Shown: positions 1 to 6,893, counted from the stretch's first letter. The stretch: 7,604 bases of DNA from an uncultured Clostridia bacterium (GCA_937907975.1 CALEQS010000121.1:1-7604), one strand, 5' to 3'. The notes: generated from the sequence alone by a model not told the origin. A program made the numbers and translations.

Positions 1-19
1 TGATTCACGAATTTCTACC

Positions 20-40
20 GTGCAGGTGTCCAACTTGCAC
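20..40. repeat. Inverted repeat upstream of the symporter gene
   Basis: Arms GTGCAGGT (20-27) and ACTTGCAC (33-40) pair over 8 bp with one G-T wobble around a 5-base loop. It could be the weak terminator of a gene left of the window or an operator for the downstream promoter. No strong T-run follows, so a terminator role is uncertain. No coding region was recognised in bases 1-122. Confidence 0.35.
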
Positions 41-73
41 TTGCAATTTGCGGAAATTTTTGCTTTCATGTTT

Positions 74-79
74 TATACT
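74..79 (+). promoter_or_regulatory. Putative -10 element of the symporter gene
   Basis: TATACT matches the sigma-A -10 consensus at 5 of 6 bases and lies 43 bases before the start codon. No good -35 is present at 16-18 bp: the TTGC-type sequences at 41-53 are 20 or more bases away. The promoter is therefore weak, activator-dependent, or elsewhere. Confidence 0.35.
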
Positions 80-122
80 ATTATCACTTTGCATTGAAAT
101 TTGTTGAGAAAAGAGAGAGTGC

Positions 123-1526
123 ATGACGATCGTTACTAAAATCATAGAGTCGGTCTATTACTTCCTCTGGGGCGACTGGATTCGCCTGCCGCTGCCCGGG
201 GGAAGTACACTTACACTGCCTCTGCTGGCAGTGCTGCTGGTTCCCGCGGGGATCTTTTTCACGCTGCGCACCCGTTTCGTCCAGCTGCGTCTGCTGCCGG
301 ACATGGTGCGTGCGCTGACGGAGAAAAATGGGGGCGGGAAGAAGGAAAAGGGCGAGCTGTCCGGGCTTCAGGCGCTCATTGCATCCACCGCCGCCCGGGT
401 CGGAATGGGCAATCTGGTGGGCGTTGTGGCGGCCATCTCTGCCGGCGGCGCGGGTGCGCTGTTCTGGATGTGGCTGACGGCGCTGCTGGGTGCGGCCACC
501 GCCTTTGTGGAGGCCACGCTGGCCCAGCTGCACAAGCAGCGCGACTCGCTTTACGGCGGCTGGCGGGGCGGCCCGGCCTACTACATCCACGACTGGGTCA
601 ACTCCAAGCGGCGAGGAAAGCCGCGCAAGAGTGTGCTGGCTGTGCTGTTTGCCGTGTCCGGCCTGATCTGCTGGTGCGGCATCAGCCAGGTCATCAGCAA
701 TTCGGTCACCTCCTCATTCCAGAATGCATTTCATATTCCGCCGATCTGGACGACGGTGGTTCTGGTGGCGCTGGCGGCGGTGATCGTACTGCGGAAAAAT
801 GCGACGGTCAAGGTGCTGGACGTGCTGGTGCCCATTATGGCGGGGATCTACCTTCTGCTGACACTGGTGCTGGTCGCCCTCAATTTCCGCCGGCTGGGCA
901 GTGTGTTTGGCCGTATTTTCGCAGAGGCATTCGGCCTGCGGCAGGTCGTGGCCGGCGGTTTTGGCGCGGTGCTGATGAACGGAATCAAGCGCGGCCTGTT
1001 CTCCAATGAGGCGGGCAGCGGATCTGCCCCCTGCGCCGCTGCGACCGCAGAGACGGATCACCCGGCCAAGGTGGGGCTGACTCAGGCCATGGGCGTGTTC
1101 ATTGACACCCTTCTGTGTACCTGCACGGCCCTCATTATGCTGCTGGCTCCGACGGAGCTGGTCGATGGGCTGGAGGGCATGGCGCTCCTGCAGACGGCTA
1201 TGCAGTGGCATCTGGGCAGCTTTGGCTCAATTTTTATCGCCGTCATTCTCTGGCTGTTCAGCTTTACCACATTTATTGGAATCCTGTTTTATGCCCGCTC
1301 CAATGTGGCCTATCTGTTCGGCGACCGCTGGGCGGCTCAGACGGGCTACAAGATCCTGGCGCTCATCATGCTCTTTGTGGGCGGACTGGCCGCCTATCAC
1401 ATTGTCTGGGACCTGGGCGATGTGGGCGTGGGCCTTATGACGGTGTTTAACCTGATCGCGCTGGTGCCGCTTTCCAGACAGGCGGTGGACAGCCTGAAGG
1501 ACTATGAGTCCCGCCGGAGACATTGA
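123..1526 (+). CDS. Sodium:alanine/glycine symporter, AGCS family
   Basis: This 467-residue membrane protein is a secondary transporter of the amino acid carrier/sodium symporter family (AGCS; AgcS/DagA/AlsT type), which imports small neutral amino acids such as alanine or glycine with Na+ (or H+). Seen directly: the N-terminal FFTLRTRFVQLR stretch (about 45-56), the broken-helix motif AARVGMGNLVGV (90-101), GGWRGGPAYYI (145-155), and the family hallmark GIKRGLFSNEAGSGSAP (287-303) followed by ATAETDHPAKVG (307-318). About ten hydrophobic segments are present and the length is normal for the family. The common GTGN form of the first motif reads GMGN here, which might bear on substrate preference (inference). 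The start ATG at 123 has only a weak purine-rich AGAGAG ribosome site but gives the expected N-terminus. The gene is closed by a strong terminator 20 bases downstream and appears monocistronic. The exact substrate (Ala, Gly or Gln) cannot be read from sequence. Confidence 0.93.
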   Translation: MTIVTKIIESVYYFLWGDWIRLPLPGGSTLTLPLLAVLLVPAGIFFTLRTRFVQLRLLPDMVRALTEKNGGGKKEKGELSGLQALIASTAARVGMGNLVGVVAAISAGGAGALFWMWLTALLGAATAFVEATLAQLHKQRDSLYGGWRGGPAYYIHDWVNSKRRGKPRKSVLAVLFAVSGLICWCGISQVISNSVTSSFQNAFHIPPIWTTVVLVALAAVIVLRKNATVKVLDVLVPIMAGIYLLLTLVLVALNFRRLGSVFGRIFAEAFGLRQVVAGGFGAVLMNGIKRGLFSNEAGSGSAPCAAATAETDHPAKVGLTQAMGVFIDTLLCTCTALIMLLAPTELVDGLEGMALLQTAMQWHLGSFGSIFIAVILWLFSFTTFIGILFYARSNVAYLFGDRWAAQTGYKILALIMLFVGGLAAYHIVWDLGDVGVGLMTVFNLIALVPLSRQAVDSLKDYESRRRH

Positions 1527-1545
1527 CTCGAAGAAGTGATTTGAC

Positions 1546-1571
1546 AAAAGCCGCAGGAAACTGCGGCTTTT
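1546..1571 (+). terminator. Intrinsic terminator after the AGCS symporter
   Basis: A perfect 11-bp stem, AAAAGCCGCAG (1546-1556) with CTGCGGCTTTT (1561-1571), closes a GAAA tetraloop and ends in a T-run. The A-run on the left arm makes it potentially bidirectional. It separates the symporter from the metal unit. Confidence 0.92.
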
Positions 1572-1585
1572 GTGCGTTTCGGTGC

Positions 1586-1614
1586 TTGACATTTCAATGA
1601 AAAAAGTCCATACT
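1586..1614 (+). promoter_or_regulatory. Sigma-A promoter of the metal/stress unit
   Basis: A perfect -35 TTGACA (1586-1591) is followed by an optimal 17-bp spacer and the -10 CATACT (1609-1614, 4 of 6 bases). Transcription would begin near 1621, leaving about 98 bases of leader before the HMA gene. GTTA/GCTAAC elements start within and just after the -10, a position suited to repression. Confidence 0.7.
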
Positions 1615-1667
1615 AGTTAATCAAAGCTAACCAAATAACAGCGCGCACAAAAGTTAGCCACACCTAA
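1612..1667. promoter_or_regulatory. Putative DtxR/IdeR-like metal-repressor operator region
   Basis: The 19-mer at 1649-1667 (AAAAGTTAGCCACACCTAA) matches the DtxR/IdeR box TTAGGTTAGSCTAACCTAA at 14 of 19 positions, including GTTAG and CCTAA in the two halves. A second element lies at 1616-1635: GTTA (1616-1619) and GCTAACC (1626-1632), the latter identical to the right half of the box except for its T. GCTAAC (1626-1631) and GTTAGC (1653-1658) are also inverted copies of each other. The sites cover the start of transcription and the early leader, so a bound metal-loaded repressor could block initiation or elongation. That the regulator is a DtxR/MntR-family protein is inferred from motif likeness and from the metal-related genes downstream. 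Confidence 0.5.
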
Positions 1668-1718
1668 TATCAAAAAGCGCGTATTTTAGCGAACAGACAT
1701 CCGAAGGAGTGCATAGCT

Positions 1719-1973
1719 ATGGTTAAGACAACGCTGAAGATCGACGGCATGATGTGCGGAATGTGTGAAAGCCACATCAATGACACCGTGCGCAAGGTGG
1801 GTGCGGTCAAAAAGGTGACCTCTTCCCATACGAAGGGAGAGACGGTGATCGTCTCCGAGCAGGCTCTGCCTGAGCAGGCACTGCGGGATGCCATTGCCGC
1901 CACCGGCTATCAGGTGCTGAGCGTGCAGAGTGAGCCCTATGAGAAGAAGGGCTTTTTCAGCCGCTTCAAGTGA
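1719..1973 (+). CDS. Stand-alone heavy-metal-associated (HMA) domain protein, copper-chaperone-like
   Basis: An 84-residue cytoplasmic protein made of one HMA fold (beta-alpha-beta-beta-alpha-beta; residues about 3-68). The metal loop GMMCGMCE (10-17) carries the CxxC pair C13/C16 in the standard GMxCxxC position and is followed by SHI. Related proteins (CopZ/Atx1 type, and the N-terminal domains of P-type ATPases) bind Cu(I) or other soft metals and hand them to transporters. A short basic, aromatic tail (KKGFFSRFK) follows the domain. The ribosome site AAGGAG (1704-1709) sits 9 bases before ATG, fixing the start. It is first in a unit with a ZIP transporter and a YgbA-like protein, behind a DtxR-like operator, so its metal could differ from copper (inference). 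No P-type ATPase lies in the window. A strong terminator follows immediately. Confidence 0.88.
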   Translation: MVKTTLKIDGMMCGMCESHINDTVRKVGAVKKVTSSHTKGETVIVSEQALPEQALRDAIAATGYQVLSVQSEPYEKKGFFSRFK

Positions 1974-1997
1974 GTGCAGTCTCAAGCTGCGTTGTCC

Positions 1998-2034
1998 CCG
2001 CGCAGACCGCTGCGGCGGCCTGCGCGGATTTTTT
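1998..2034 (+). terminator. Intrinsic terminator/attenuator between the HMA and ZIP genes
   Basis: The GC-rich arms CCGCGCAG (1998-2005) and CTGCGCGG (2020-2027) form a perfect 8-bp stem. The 14-base apical part can itself fold (CCGC with GCGG), and six Ts follow (2029-2034). The T-run ends 6 bases before the GGAGG ribosome site of the ZIP gene. No separate promoter for the ZIP gene was recognised, so this looks like an internal attenuator giving more HMA than ZIP/YgbA message. Confidence 0.75.
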
Positions 2035-2051
2035 AGAATTGGAGGTATGCC

Positions 2052-2828
2052 ATGTATCTGATCGGGGGTTTGACCATTCCGTTTTTGGGTACGACACTGG
2101 GGGCTGCCATGGTATTTCTGATGCGCGGCACGATCGATCCCCGGGTGGAAAAGCTGCTTCTTGGCTTTGCATCCGGTGTTATGATCGCCGCATCCGTCTG
2201 GTCGCTGCTCATCCCGTCCATCAATATGTCTGCCGAGGCGGGGAAGATCGCCTGGGTGCCGGCCGTGGTCGGCTTCCTGCTGGGTGTCGCCTTTCTGCTT
2301 CTGCTGGACTGCCTGATCCCGCATCTGCACAACCACAGCGATAAGCCGGAGGGACTGCACACAAAGGCCTCCCGCACCGTCATGCTGGTTTTTGCAGTGA
2401 CGCTCCATAATCTGCCTGAGGGCATGGCGGTGGGCGTCACATTTGCCGGGGCCCTGATGGGCCAGACCGGTATCACCATGGCCGGTGCACTGGCGCTGGC
2501 AGTGGGCATCGCCATTCAGAATTTTCCAGAGGGGGCGATCATCTCCATGCCTCTGCGCGGGGAGAATGTCCCAACCGGAAAGGCGTTTCTGTACGGCGTG
2601 CTCTCCGGCGCGGTGGAGCCGGTGGGGGCGGTGCTCACCATTCTGCTGGCCCGCCAGCTGGGGCCGGTTTTGCCCTATCTGCTGTCCTTCGCGGCGGGTG
2701 CCATGCTCTATGTGGTCATTGAGGAGCTGATCCCGGAGGCCCAGGACGGGGAACACTCCAATCTGGGCACGATCGGGGCGGCGCTGGGCTTTGCGCTTAT
2801 GATGGTGCTGGATGTGGCGCTGGGATGA
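2052..2828 (+). CDS. ZIP-family divalent metal transporter (GufA/ZupT-like)
   Basis: A 258-residue integral membrane protein of the ZIP (ZRT/IRT-like) family, which moves Zn2+, Fe2+, Mn2+ or related ions into the cytoplasm. About eight hydrophobic helices are visible. The binuclear metal centre is intact: HNLPEG (H119, N120, E123), QNFPEG (Q156, N157, E160), and E189 in AVEPVGA, matching the positions known from bacterial BbZIP. A His-rich cytoplasmic loop IPHLHNHSD (89-97: H91, H93, H95) precedes the metal helices, as is usual for the family. The length is normal. The start is set by GGAGG (2041-2045), 6 bases before ATG 2052. It follows the HMA gene across a terminator-like hairpin and is followed after 35 bases by the YgbA-like gene, so it is probably co-transcribed with the latter. 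The ion specificity cannot be decided from sequence. Confidence 0.92.
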   Translation: MYLIGGLTIPFLGTTLGAAMVFLMRGTIDPRVEKLLLGFASGVMIAASVWSLLIPSINMSAEAGKIAWVPAVVGFLLGVAFLLLLDCLIPHLHNHSDKPEGLHTKASRTVMLVFAVTLHNLPEGMAVGVTFAGALMGQTGITMAGALALAVGIAIQNFPEGAIISMPLRGENVPTGKAFLYGVLSGAVEPVGAVLTILLARQLGPVLPYLLSFAAGAMLYVVIEELIPEAQDGEHSNLGTIGAALGFALMMVLDVALG

Positions 2829-2863
2829 GCGTACATGGATATTATAAATGGGAGGAACGACCG

Positions 2864-3208
2864 ATGAGTCAGGACATAGAGACAAAACGGGAGCGGGAAA
2901 AGCGGATGGTCAGCCAGATGATCCTGCTCTACTGCCGGAAGAATCACAATACGCCGGGTGGATTGTGCCCGCAGTGCCGGAAGCTGGATGACTATGCCCG
3001 CGCCCGCAGCGAGCACTGCCCATTCATGGAGACAAAGACCTTCTGCTCCAACTGTCGTGTGCACTGCTATAAACCGGAGATGCGGGAAGAAATCCGAAAG
3101 GTCATGCGCTTTTCCGGCCCGCGGATGATCTTTTATCATCCGGCGGCGGCAATACGCCATGTGATCGAGACACAGAAGGAGCGGCGCCGACTGGCCGCTG
3201 AGGGCTGA
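2864..3208 (+). CDS. YgbA-like Cys-rich protein ('nitrous oxide-stimulated promoter' family)
   Basis: A 114-residue soluble protein resembling E. coli YgbA and the family labelled 'nitrous oxide-stimulated promoter' (recalled as PF11756). Seen: a charged N-terminus, YCRKNH (C24), LCPQC (C35, C38), C52, FCSNCRVHCY (C61, C64, C68), then MRFSGPRMIFYHP (81-93), the family's most recognisable segment. Seven Cys plus His residues suggest a metal or Fe-S/zinc site (inference). In E. coli ygbA belongs to the NsrR nitric-oxide regulon; the biochemical function is not established. I chose ATG 2864 because GGAGG (2851-2855) lies 8 bases upstream. The in-frame ATG at 2825, overlapping the ZIP stop codon, would add 13 residues but has no good ribosome site. 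It is the last gene of the metal unit and a terminator follows at once. Confidence 0.85.
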   Translation: MSQDIETKREREKRMVSQMILLYCRKNHNTPGGLCPQCRKLDDYARARSEHCPFMETKTFCSNCRVHCYKPEMREEIRKVMRFSGPRMIFYHPAAAIRHVIETQKERRRLAAEG

Positions 3209-3210
3209 AC

Positions 3211-3244
3211 ATATCCGAGAGAAGCATTTCTCTCGGATATTTTT
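3211..3244 (+). terminator. Intrinsic terminator after the YgbA-like gene
   Basis: A perfect 13-bp stem, ATATCCGAGAGAA (3211-3223) with TTCTCTCGGATAT (3228-3240), encloses a GCAT loop and is followed by TTTT. It begins 2 bases after the stop codon and ends the metal/stress unit. Confidence 0.93.
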
Positions 3245-3249
3245 CTGCC

Positions 3250-3283
3250 TGTACATATCTGGGACATATTTTAGAATTACAAT
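3250..3283 (+). promoter_or_regulatory. Putative promoter of the large ABC transporter gene
   Basis: TGTACA (3250-3255, 4 of 6) and TAGAAT (3272-3277, 5 of 6) are 16 bp apart. An alternative -10, TACAAT (3278-3283), overlaps but lacks a matching -35. ACATAT occurs twice here (3253-3258 and 3264-3269), 11 bp apart, overlapping the -35 and spacer, and could be a regulator site. Confidence 0.45.
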
Positions 3284-3325
3284 AATTTGACTTTATTGGC
3301 CCAGAACAGGAAAAGGAGCGACGCT

Positions 3326-6300
3326 ATGCTTCAATTAAAACAGATCCATAAACAGTACAAGACGGGTGAACTGGTGCAGACCGCGCTGGATTCGGTCAGT
3401 CTGAATCTGCGCGACAACGAGTTTGTGGCCATCCTCGGCCCCAGCGGCTCAGGCAAGACCACGCTGCTGAACATCATCGGCGGCCTTGACCGCTACGACA
3501 GCGGCGACCTCATCATCAACGGGATCTCCACCAAAGAATACACTGACCGGGACTGGGACTCCTACCGCAACCACACCATCGGCTTCGTGTTTCAGAGCTA
3601 TAACCTGATCCCGCACCAGTCTGTGCTGGCCAATGTGGAGCTGGCGCTGACCATCTCCGGCGTGTCCAAGGCGGAGCGCCGCCGCCGGGCCCAGGCCGCG
3701 CTGGAGCAGGTGGGACTGGGCAATCAGATCCATAAAAAGCCCAGCGAGATGTCCGGCGGCCAGATGCAGCGGGTGGCCATCGCCCGGGCGCTGGTGAATA
3801 ACCCGGACATTCTGCTGGCCGACGAGCCAACCGGTGCACTGGATAGCGAGACCAGTATTCAGGTCATGGAACTGCTCAAGGAAGTGGCGAAAGACCGGCT
3901 GGTGGTCATGGTGACCCACAACCCGGAGCTGGCAGAGCAGTATGCCACCCGTATCGTCAACCTGAAGGACGGCGTGATCCAGTCGGATACCATGCCCTTT
4001 GAGGTGGATGAGTCAGCCCAAACGCCCCCGGAACACAAGAACATGGGCCGCTCCTCCATGTCCATCTTTACATCTCTTGCGCTGAGCTTCAACAATCTGC
4101 GCACCAAAAAGGCGCGCACCCTGTTGACCAGCTTTGCCGGTTCCATCGGCATCATTGGCATTGCGCTGATCCTGTCGCTCTCCACCGGCGTCAACAACTA
4201 TATTGCCTCGGTGGAGAAGGAGACCCTTTCGGAATATCCTGTGCAGATCCTGTCCTCCGGCATGGACTTCACCTCCATGATGACCGGCGGCCGGGAGGAT
4301 CAGACCCAGAGCGAGGAAACAAAGCAGAGTGATCCGGACACGGTAACTGTGCGCCGCCTGCTCACCAGTATGTTCTCTGGGGTCAACACGAATGATCTGA
4401 AGAGCTTAAAGGGCTGGCTGGACAGCGGTGAGAGCGGAGTGGAGGACTACTCGTCTGCCATTGAGTACGCCTATGATGTTCAGCCGCAGATCTACCGTCA
4501 GGACGGAGACGGCGTGCGCCAGGTGCACCCGGATCAGTCCTTTGTATCGGTTGGACTGGGCTCCAGCAGCTATGGCAACAGCATGATGAGCAGTATGATG
4601 AGCACCAACGTGTTCAGCGCTCTGCCAGAATCCTCGGACCTCTACGAGAATCAGTATCAGGTCAAGGCGGGCCATTGGCCAGAGAATTATAACGAGTGCG
4701 TACTGGTGCTGGGCAGTGACGGCAGTGTCAGCGACTTCCTGCTCTATACCCTCGGTCTGCGTGACAGCGTGGAGCTGGACGATATGATCAGGCGCTTCAG
4801 CGAAAATGAAGAGGTGACCACGCCAGACAACTACGGCACCTATTCCTATGATGATTTCCTCGGCATTACCTTCAAGCTGGTGAACAGTGCCGACTGCTAT
4901 GCCTATGATGCGACCTATGGTGTCTGGAAGGATAAGCGCGAAGACGATCAGTTCATGAAGTCGCTGGTGGCCAATGGGGAGGACATCACCATCGTCGGCG
5001 TCGTTCAGCCGGAGGATGGGGCTATGGCCGCCATGCTGAGCTCCGGCATCAGCTACCCGGCCTCTCTGGTGCGTCATGTGGTAGAGCAGGCAGAGAACAG
5101 CCCCATTGTGCAGGCCCAGCTGGCTCAGCCAGAGGTCAATATGCTGACCGGCGACACGTTTGACGCGGAGGATGACGGCCAGAGCGCTTTCTCTCTGGAG
5201 GATATGTTCAGTGTGGACACGGATGCGCTGACGAAGGCATTCCAGTTTGACCAGAGCGCGCTGAAGCTGGATCTCAGCGGGCTGGGCAGTCTTAATATGG
5301 ACACGGTGAATCTCGGTGGAATGCTGGACGCCTCCCAGATGGGGGAGGGAATGCCCGGCATTGATATGAACTCCATCCTGAGCGGTGTCAAGCTGAATGT
5401 GTCCAGTGAAGCGCTGCAGTCTCTGCTTACAGAGATCCTGCAGGGATATAAAGATTCTACTGCCAATGATTCGACCTTGGATTTTAGTCATTTGGGACAG
5501 GATATTACTTCCTATCTGAAGAGCGAGGAAGCGAAAGCGATCCTGATCAAACACTTGGAAAATATCATTGCGGACAGTGGCAGCGTCTCCATCTCCCCGG
5601 ATGCGCTCCAGAAGGTCATTCAGGACGTGATGGCCGGATTTGAGGATTACACCCAGCGCAACGGGCTGGATGATCCGGATAAGTTCGGCGAATATCTGAC
5701 AGAATATCTCCAGACAGACGAAGCACAGCAGATCATCCGGGAGGGTGCGAAGAACGTCGTCTCCATTGATGGTGAGATCGGTATTTCCGACGACGAGCTG
5801 AATGCACTGGCCTCGGACCTGCTGGCGGGCTATCAGAGCTATGCCGCCGCCAATGGACTGGCTGACCCCACCAAACTGGCGGACAGCTTTACAAATTACA
5901 TCAGTACGCCGGAAGTTCAGCAGAAACTGCTGACCGGCGTGATGGGCATGGTGGACACCAGTGCGGTGGAACAGCAGTTTGCCGAAGCCATGACGGGCTA
6001 TGCCGCCGCTTTCCAGAGCCAGATCGGCAGCATGATGCAGAACATTATGACCCAGCTGAGTGCTCAGATCGAAAACGCCCTGATCAACAGCTTTTCCAGC
6101 CTGGAGGAGCAGATGCAGTCCGCCTTCCACGTCGATGCGGATGCCTTTGCCAATGCCATTCAGGTCAATATGGATGAGAGTGAGATGGAGGAGCTTATGA
6201 GCTCCCTGATGTCTGCCCGCAGCGCTACCTATGCCAGCAATTTGAGCAGCTTCGGCTATGCGGATTTCTCGGATCCCAGCCAGATCAGCATTTACCCCAG

Positions 6301-6847
6301 GGATTTTGAGAGCAAGGCTGAGATCATTTCCCTGCTGGACGGCTACAACCAGAGCATGGAGGACGCGGGGCAGGAGGACAAGACGGTCCAGTACACCGAC
6401 CTGGTGGGCACTATGATGTCCTCTGTCACCGATATTGTGAACATGATCTCCTATGTGCTAGTGGCCTTTGTGGCCATCTCGCTGATCGTCTCCTCTATCA
6501 TGATCGGTGTCATCACCTATATCAGCGTCATGGAGCGCCGCAAAGAGATCGGCATTCTGCGAGCCATCGGTGCGTCCAAGCGCAACATCAGCGAGGTGTT
6601 CAATGCGGAGACCTTTATTATCGGTCTGTGCGCCGGCCTGCTGGGCATCATCCTGACAGAGCTGATCCTGATCCCCGGCAATGCGGTGATCCGTATGGTG
6701 ACGGATGCGGGCATCCACGCCGCCCTGCCGCCGCTGGCGGGGCTGGTGCTGATCCTGCTGAGTACGCTTCTCACCATGATCGGCGGCTTCATCCCGTCTA
6801 AGAGTGCCGCCCGGAGCAACCCGGTCACGGCCCTGCGGTCCGAGTAA
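3326..6847 (+). CDS. Large ABC transporter, fused ATPase and MacB/FtsX-type permease with giant ectodomain
   Basis: A 1173-residue protein. Residues 1-225 form a LolD/MacB-type ATPase: Walker A GPSGSGKT (38-45), Q-loop Q90, signature SGGQ (143-146), Walker B ILLADEP (162-168) with catalytic E167, and H198, all intact. Helix 1 spans about 268-291. An extracytoplasmic region of about 292-1039 is followed by three helices (about 1040-1066, 1097-1117, 1134-1157) with the FtsX-type cytoplasmic loop ERRKEIGILRAIGASKRNI, ending in the usual SNPVTAL. This is type VII (mechanotransmission) topology. MacB itself is about 650 residues; the extra length is all ectodomain. It carries Met/Ser-rich low-complexity stretches and three 64-residue repeats (697-881). 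The start ATG 3326 has AAGGAG at 3313-3318; an upstream in-frame TTG at 3287 lacks a ribosome site. Terminators flank the gene. Substrate unknown: antimicrobial-peptide, lipid or envelope-stress export, or cell-wall hydrolase control, are all possible for the family. Confidence 0.92.
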   Translation: MLQLKQIHKQYKTGELVQTALDSVSLNLRDNEFVAILGPSGSGKTTLLNIIGGLDRYDSGDLIINGISTKEYTDRDWDSYRNHTIGFVFQSYNLIPHQSVLANVELALTISGVSKAERRRRAQAALEQVGLGNQIHKKPSEMSGGQMQRVAIARALVNNPDILLADEPTGALDSETSIQVMELLKEVAKDRLVVMVTHNPELAEQYATRIVNLKDGVIQSDTMPFEVDESAQTPPEHKNMGRSSMSIFTSLALSFNNLRTKKARTLLTSFAGSIGIIGIALILSLSTGVNNYIASVEKETLSEYPVQILSSGMDFTSMMTGGREDQTQSEETKQSDPDTVTVRRLLTSMFSGVNTNDLKSLKGWLDSGESGVEDYSSAIEYAYDVQPQIYRQDGDGVRQVHPDQSFVSVGLGSSSYGNSMMSSMMSTNVFSALPESSDLYENQYQVKAGHWPENYNECVLVLGSDGSVSDFLLYTLGLRDSVELDDMIRRFSENEEVTTPDNYGTYSYDDFLGITFKLVNSADCYAYDATYGVWKDKREDDQFMKSLVANGEDITIVGVVQPEDGAMAAMLSSGISYPASLVRHVVEQAENSPIVQAQLAQPEVNMLTGDTFDAEDDGQSAFSLEDMFSVDTDALTKAFQFDQSALKLDLSGLGSLNMDTVNLGGMLDASQMGEGMPGIDMNSILSGVKLNVSSEALQSLLTEILQGYKDSTANDSTLDFSHLGQDITSYLKSEEAKAILIKHLENIIADSGSVSISPDALQKVIQDVMAGFEDYTQRNGLDDPDKFGEYLTEYLQTDEAQQIIREGAKNVVSIDGEIGISDDELNALASDLLAGYQSYAAANGLADPTKLADSFTNYISTPEVQQKLLTGVMGMVDTSAVEQQFAEAMTGYAAAFQSQIGSMMQNIMTQLSAQIENALINSFSSLEEQMQSAFHVDADAFANAIQVNMDESEMEELMSSLMSARSATYASNLSSFGYADFSDPSQISIYPRDFESKAEIISLLDGYNQSMEDAGQEDKTVQYTDLVGTMMSSVTDIVNMISYVLVAFVAISLIVSSIMIGVITYISVMERRKEIGILRAIGASKRNISEVFNAETFIIGLCAGLLGIILTELILIPGNAVIRMVTDAGIHAALPPLAGLVLILLSTLLTMIGGFIPSKSAARSNPVTALRSE
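5414..5971 (+). repeat. Three tandem 64-codon repeats in the ABC ectodomain
   Basis: Units start at 5414, 5606 and 5798, each 192 bases (the last is shorter, 58 codons), and align without gaps over the first 40 residues. Shared positions include L1, G11, F/Y12, T32, Y34 and E39. GL and DP (units 2 and 3, positions 20-24) and the T32-x-Y34 pair are the clearest marks. A fourth partial copy seems to begin near residue 881 (EQQFAEAMTGYAAAFQ). Divergence is high at both protein and DNA level, so this is an old duplication. Confidence 0.75.
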
Positions 6848-6856
6848 CAAGAACAG

Positions 6857-6893
6857 AAATTGCATCTCCGCTTTTGCGGAGATGCAATTTTTT
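6857..6893 (+). terminator. Intrinsic terminator after the ABC transporter gene
   Basis: A perfect 15-bp stem, AAATTGCATCTCCGC (6857-6871) with GCGGAGATGCAATTT (6876-6890), closes a TTTT loop and runs into six Ts (6888-6893). It starts 10 bases after the stop codon. Confidence 0.95.

Noticed and set aside
470..1009. Alternative + frame inside the AGCS symporter
   Set aside because: The composition (Ala/Gly/Arg-rich) is that of a frame-shifted reading and the true frame carries all AGCS motifs.
2825..2863. Upstream ATG for the YgbA-like protein overlapping the ZIP stop codon
   Set aside because: Translational coupling is possible, but ATG 2864 has a strong GGAGG site and gives the family's normal length.
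1686..2885. 399-codon open frame on the - strand across the HMA and ZIP genes
   Set aside because: It runs across two well-supported + strand genes and the terminator between them, and its product is low-complexity His/Arg/Gln-rich with no family features.
3287..3325. TTG start giving a 1186-residue ABC protein
   Set aside because: No ribosome site precedes it, and the extra 13 residues lie before the normal ATPase start, while ATG 3326 has AAGGAG at ideal spacing.
4406..6130. 574-codon open frame on the - strand opposite the ABC gene
   Set aside because: It is fully antisense to a clear gene, is rich in His, Gln and Arg with no recognisable domain, and is explained by GC-biased third positions of the + strand gene.
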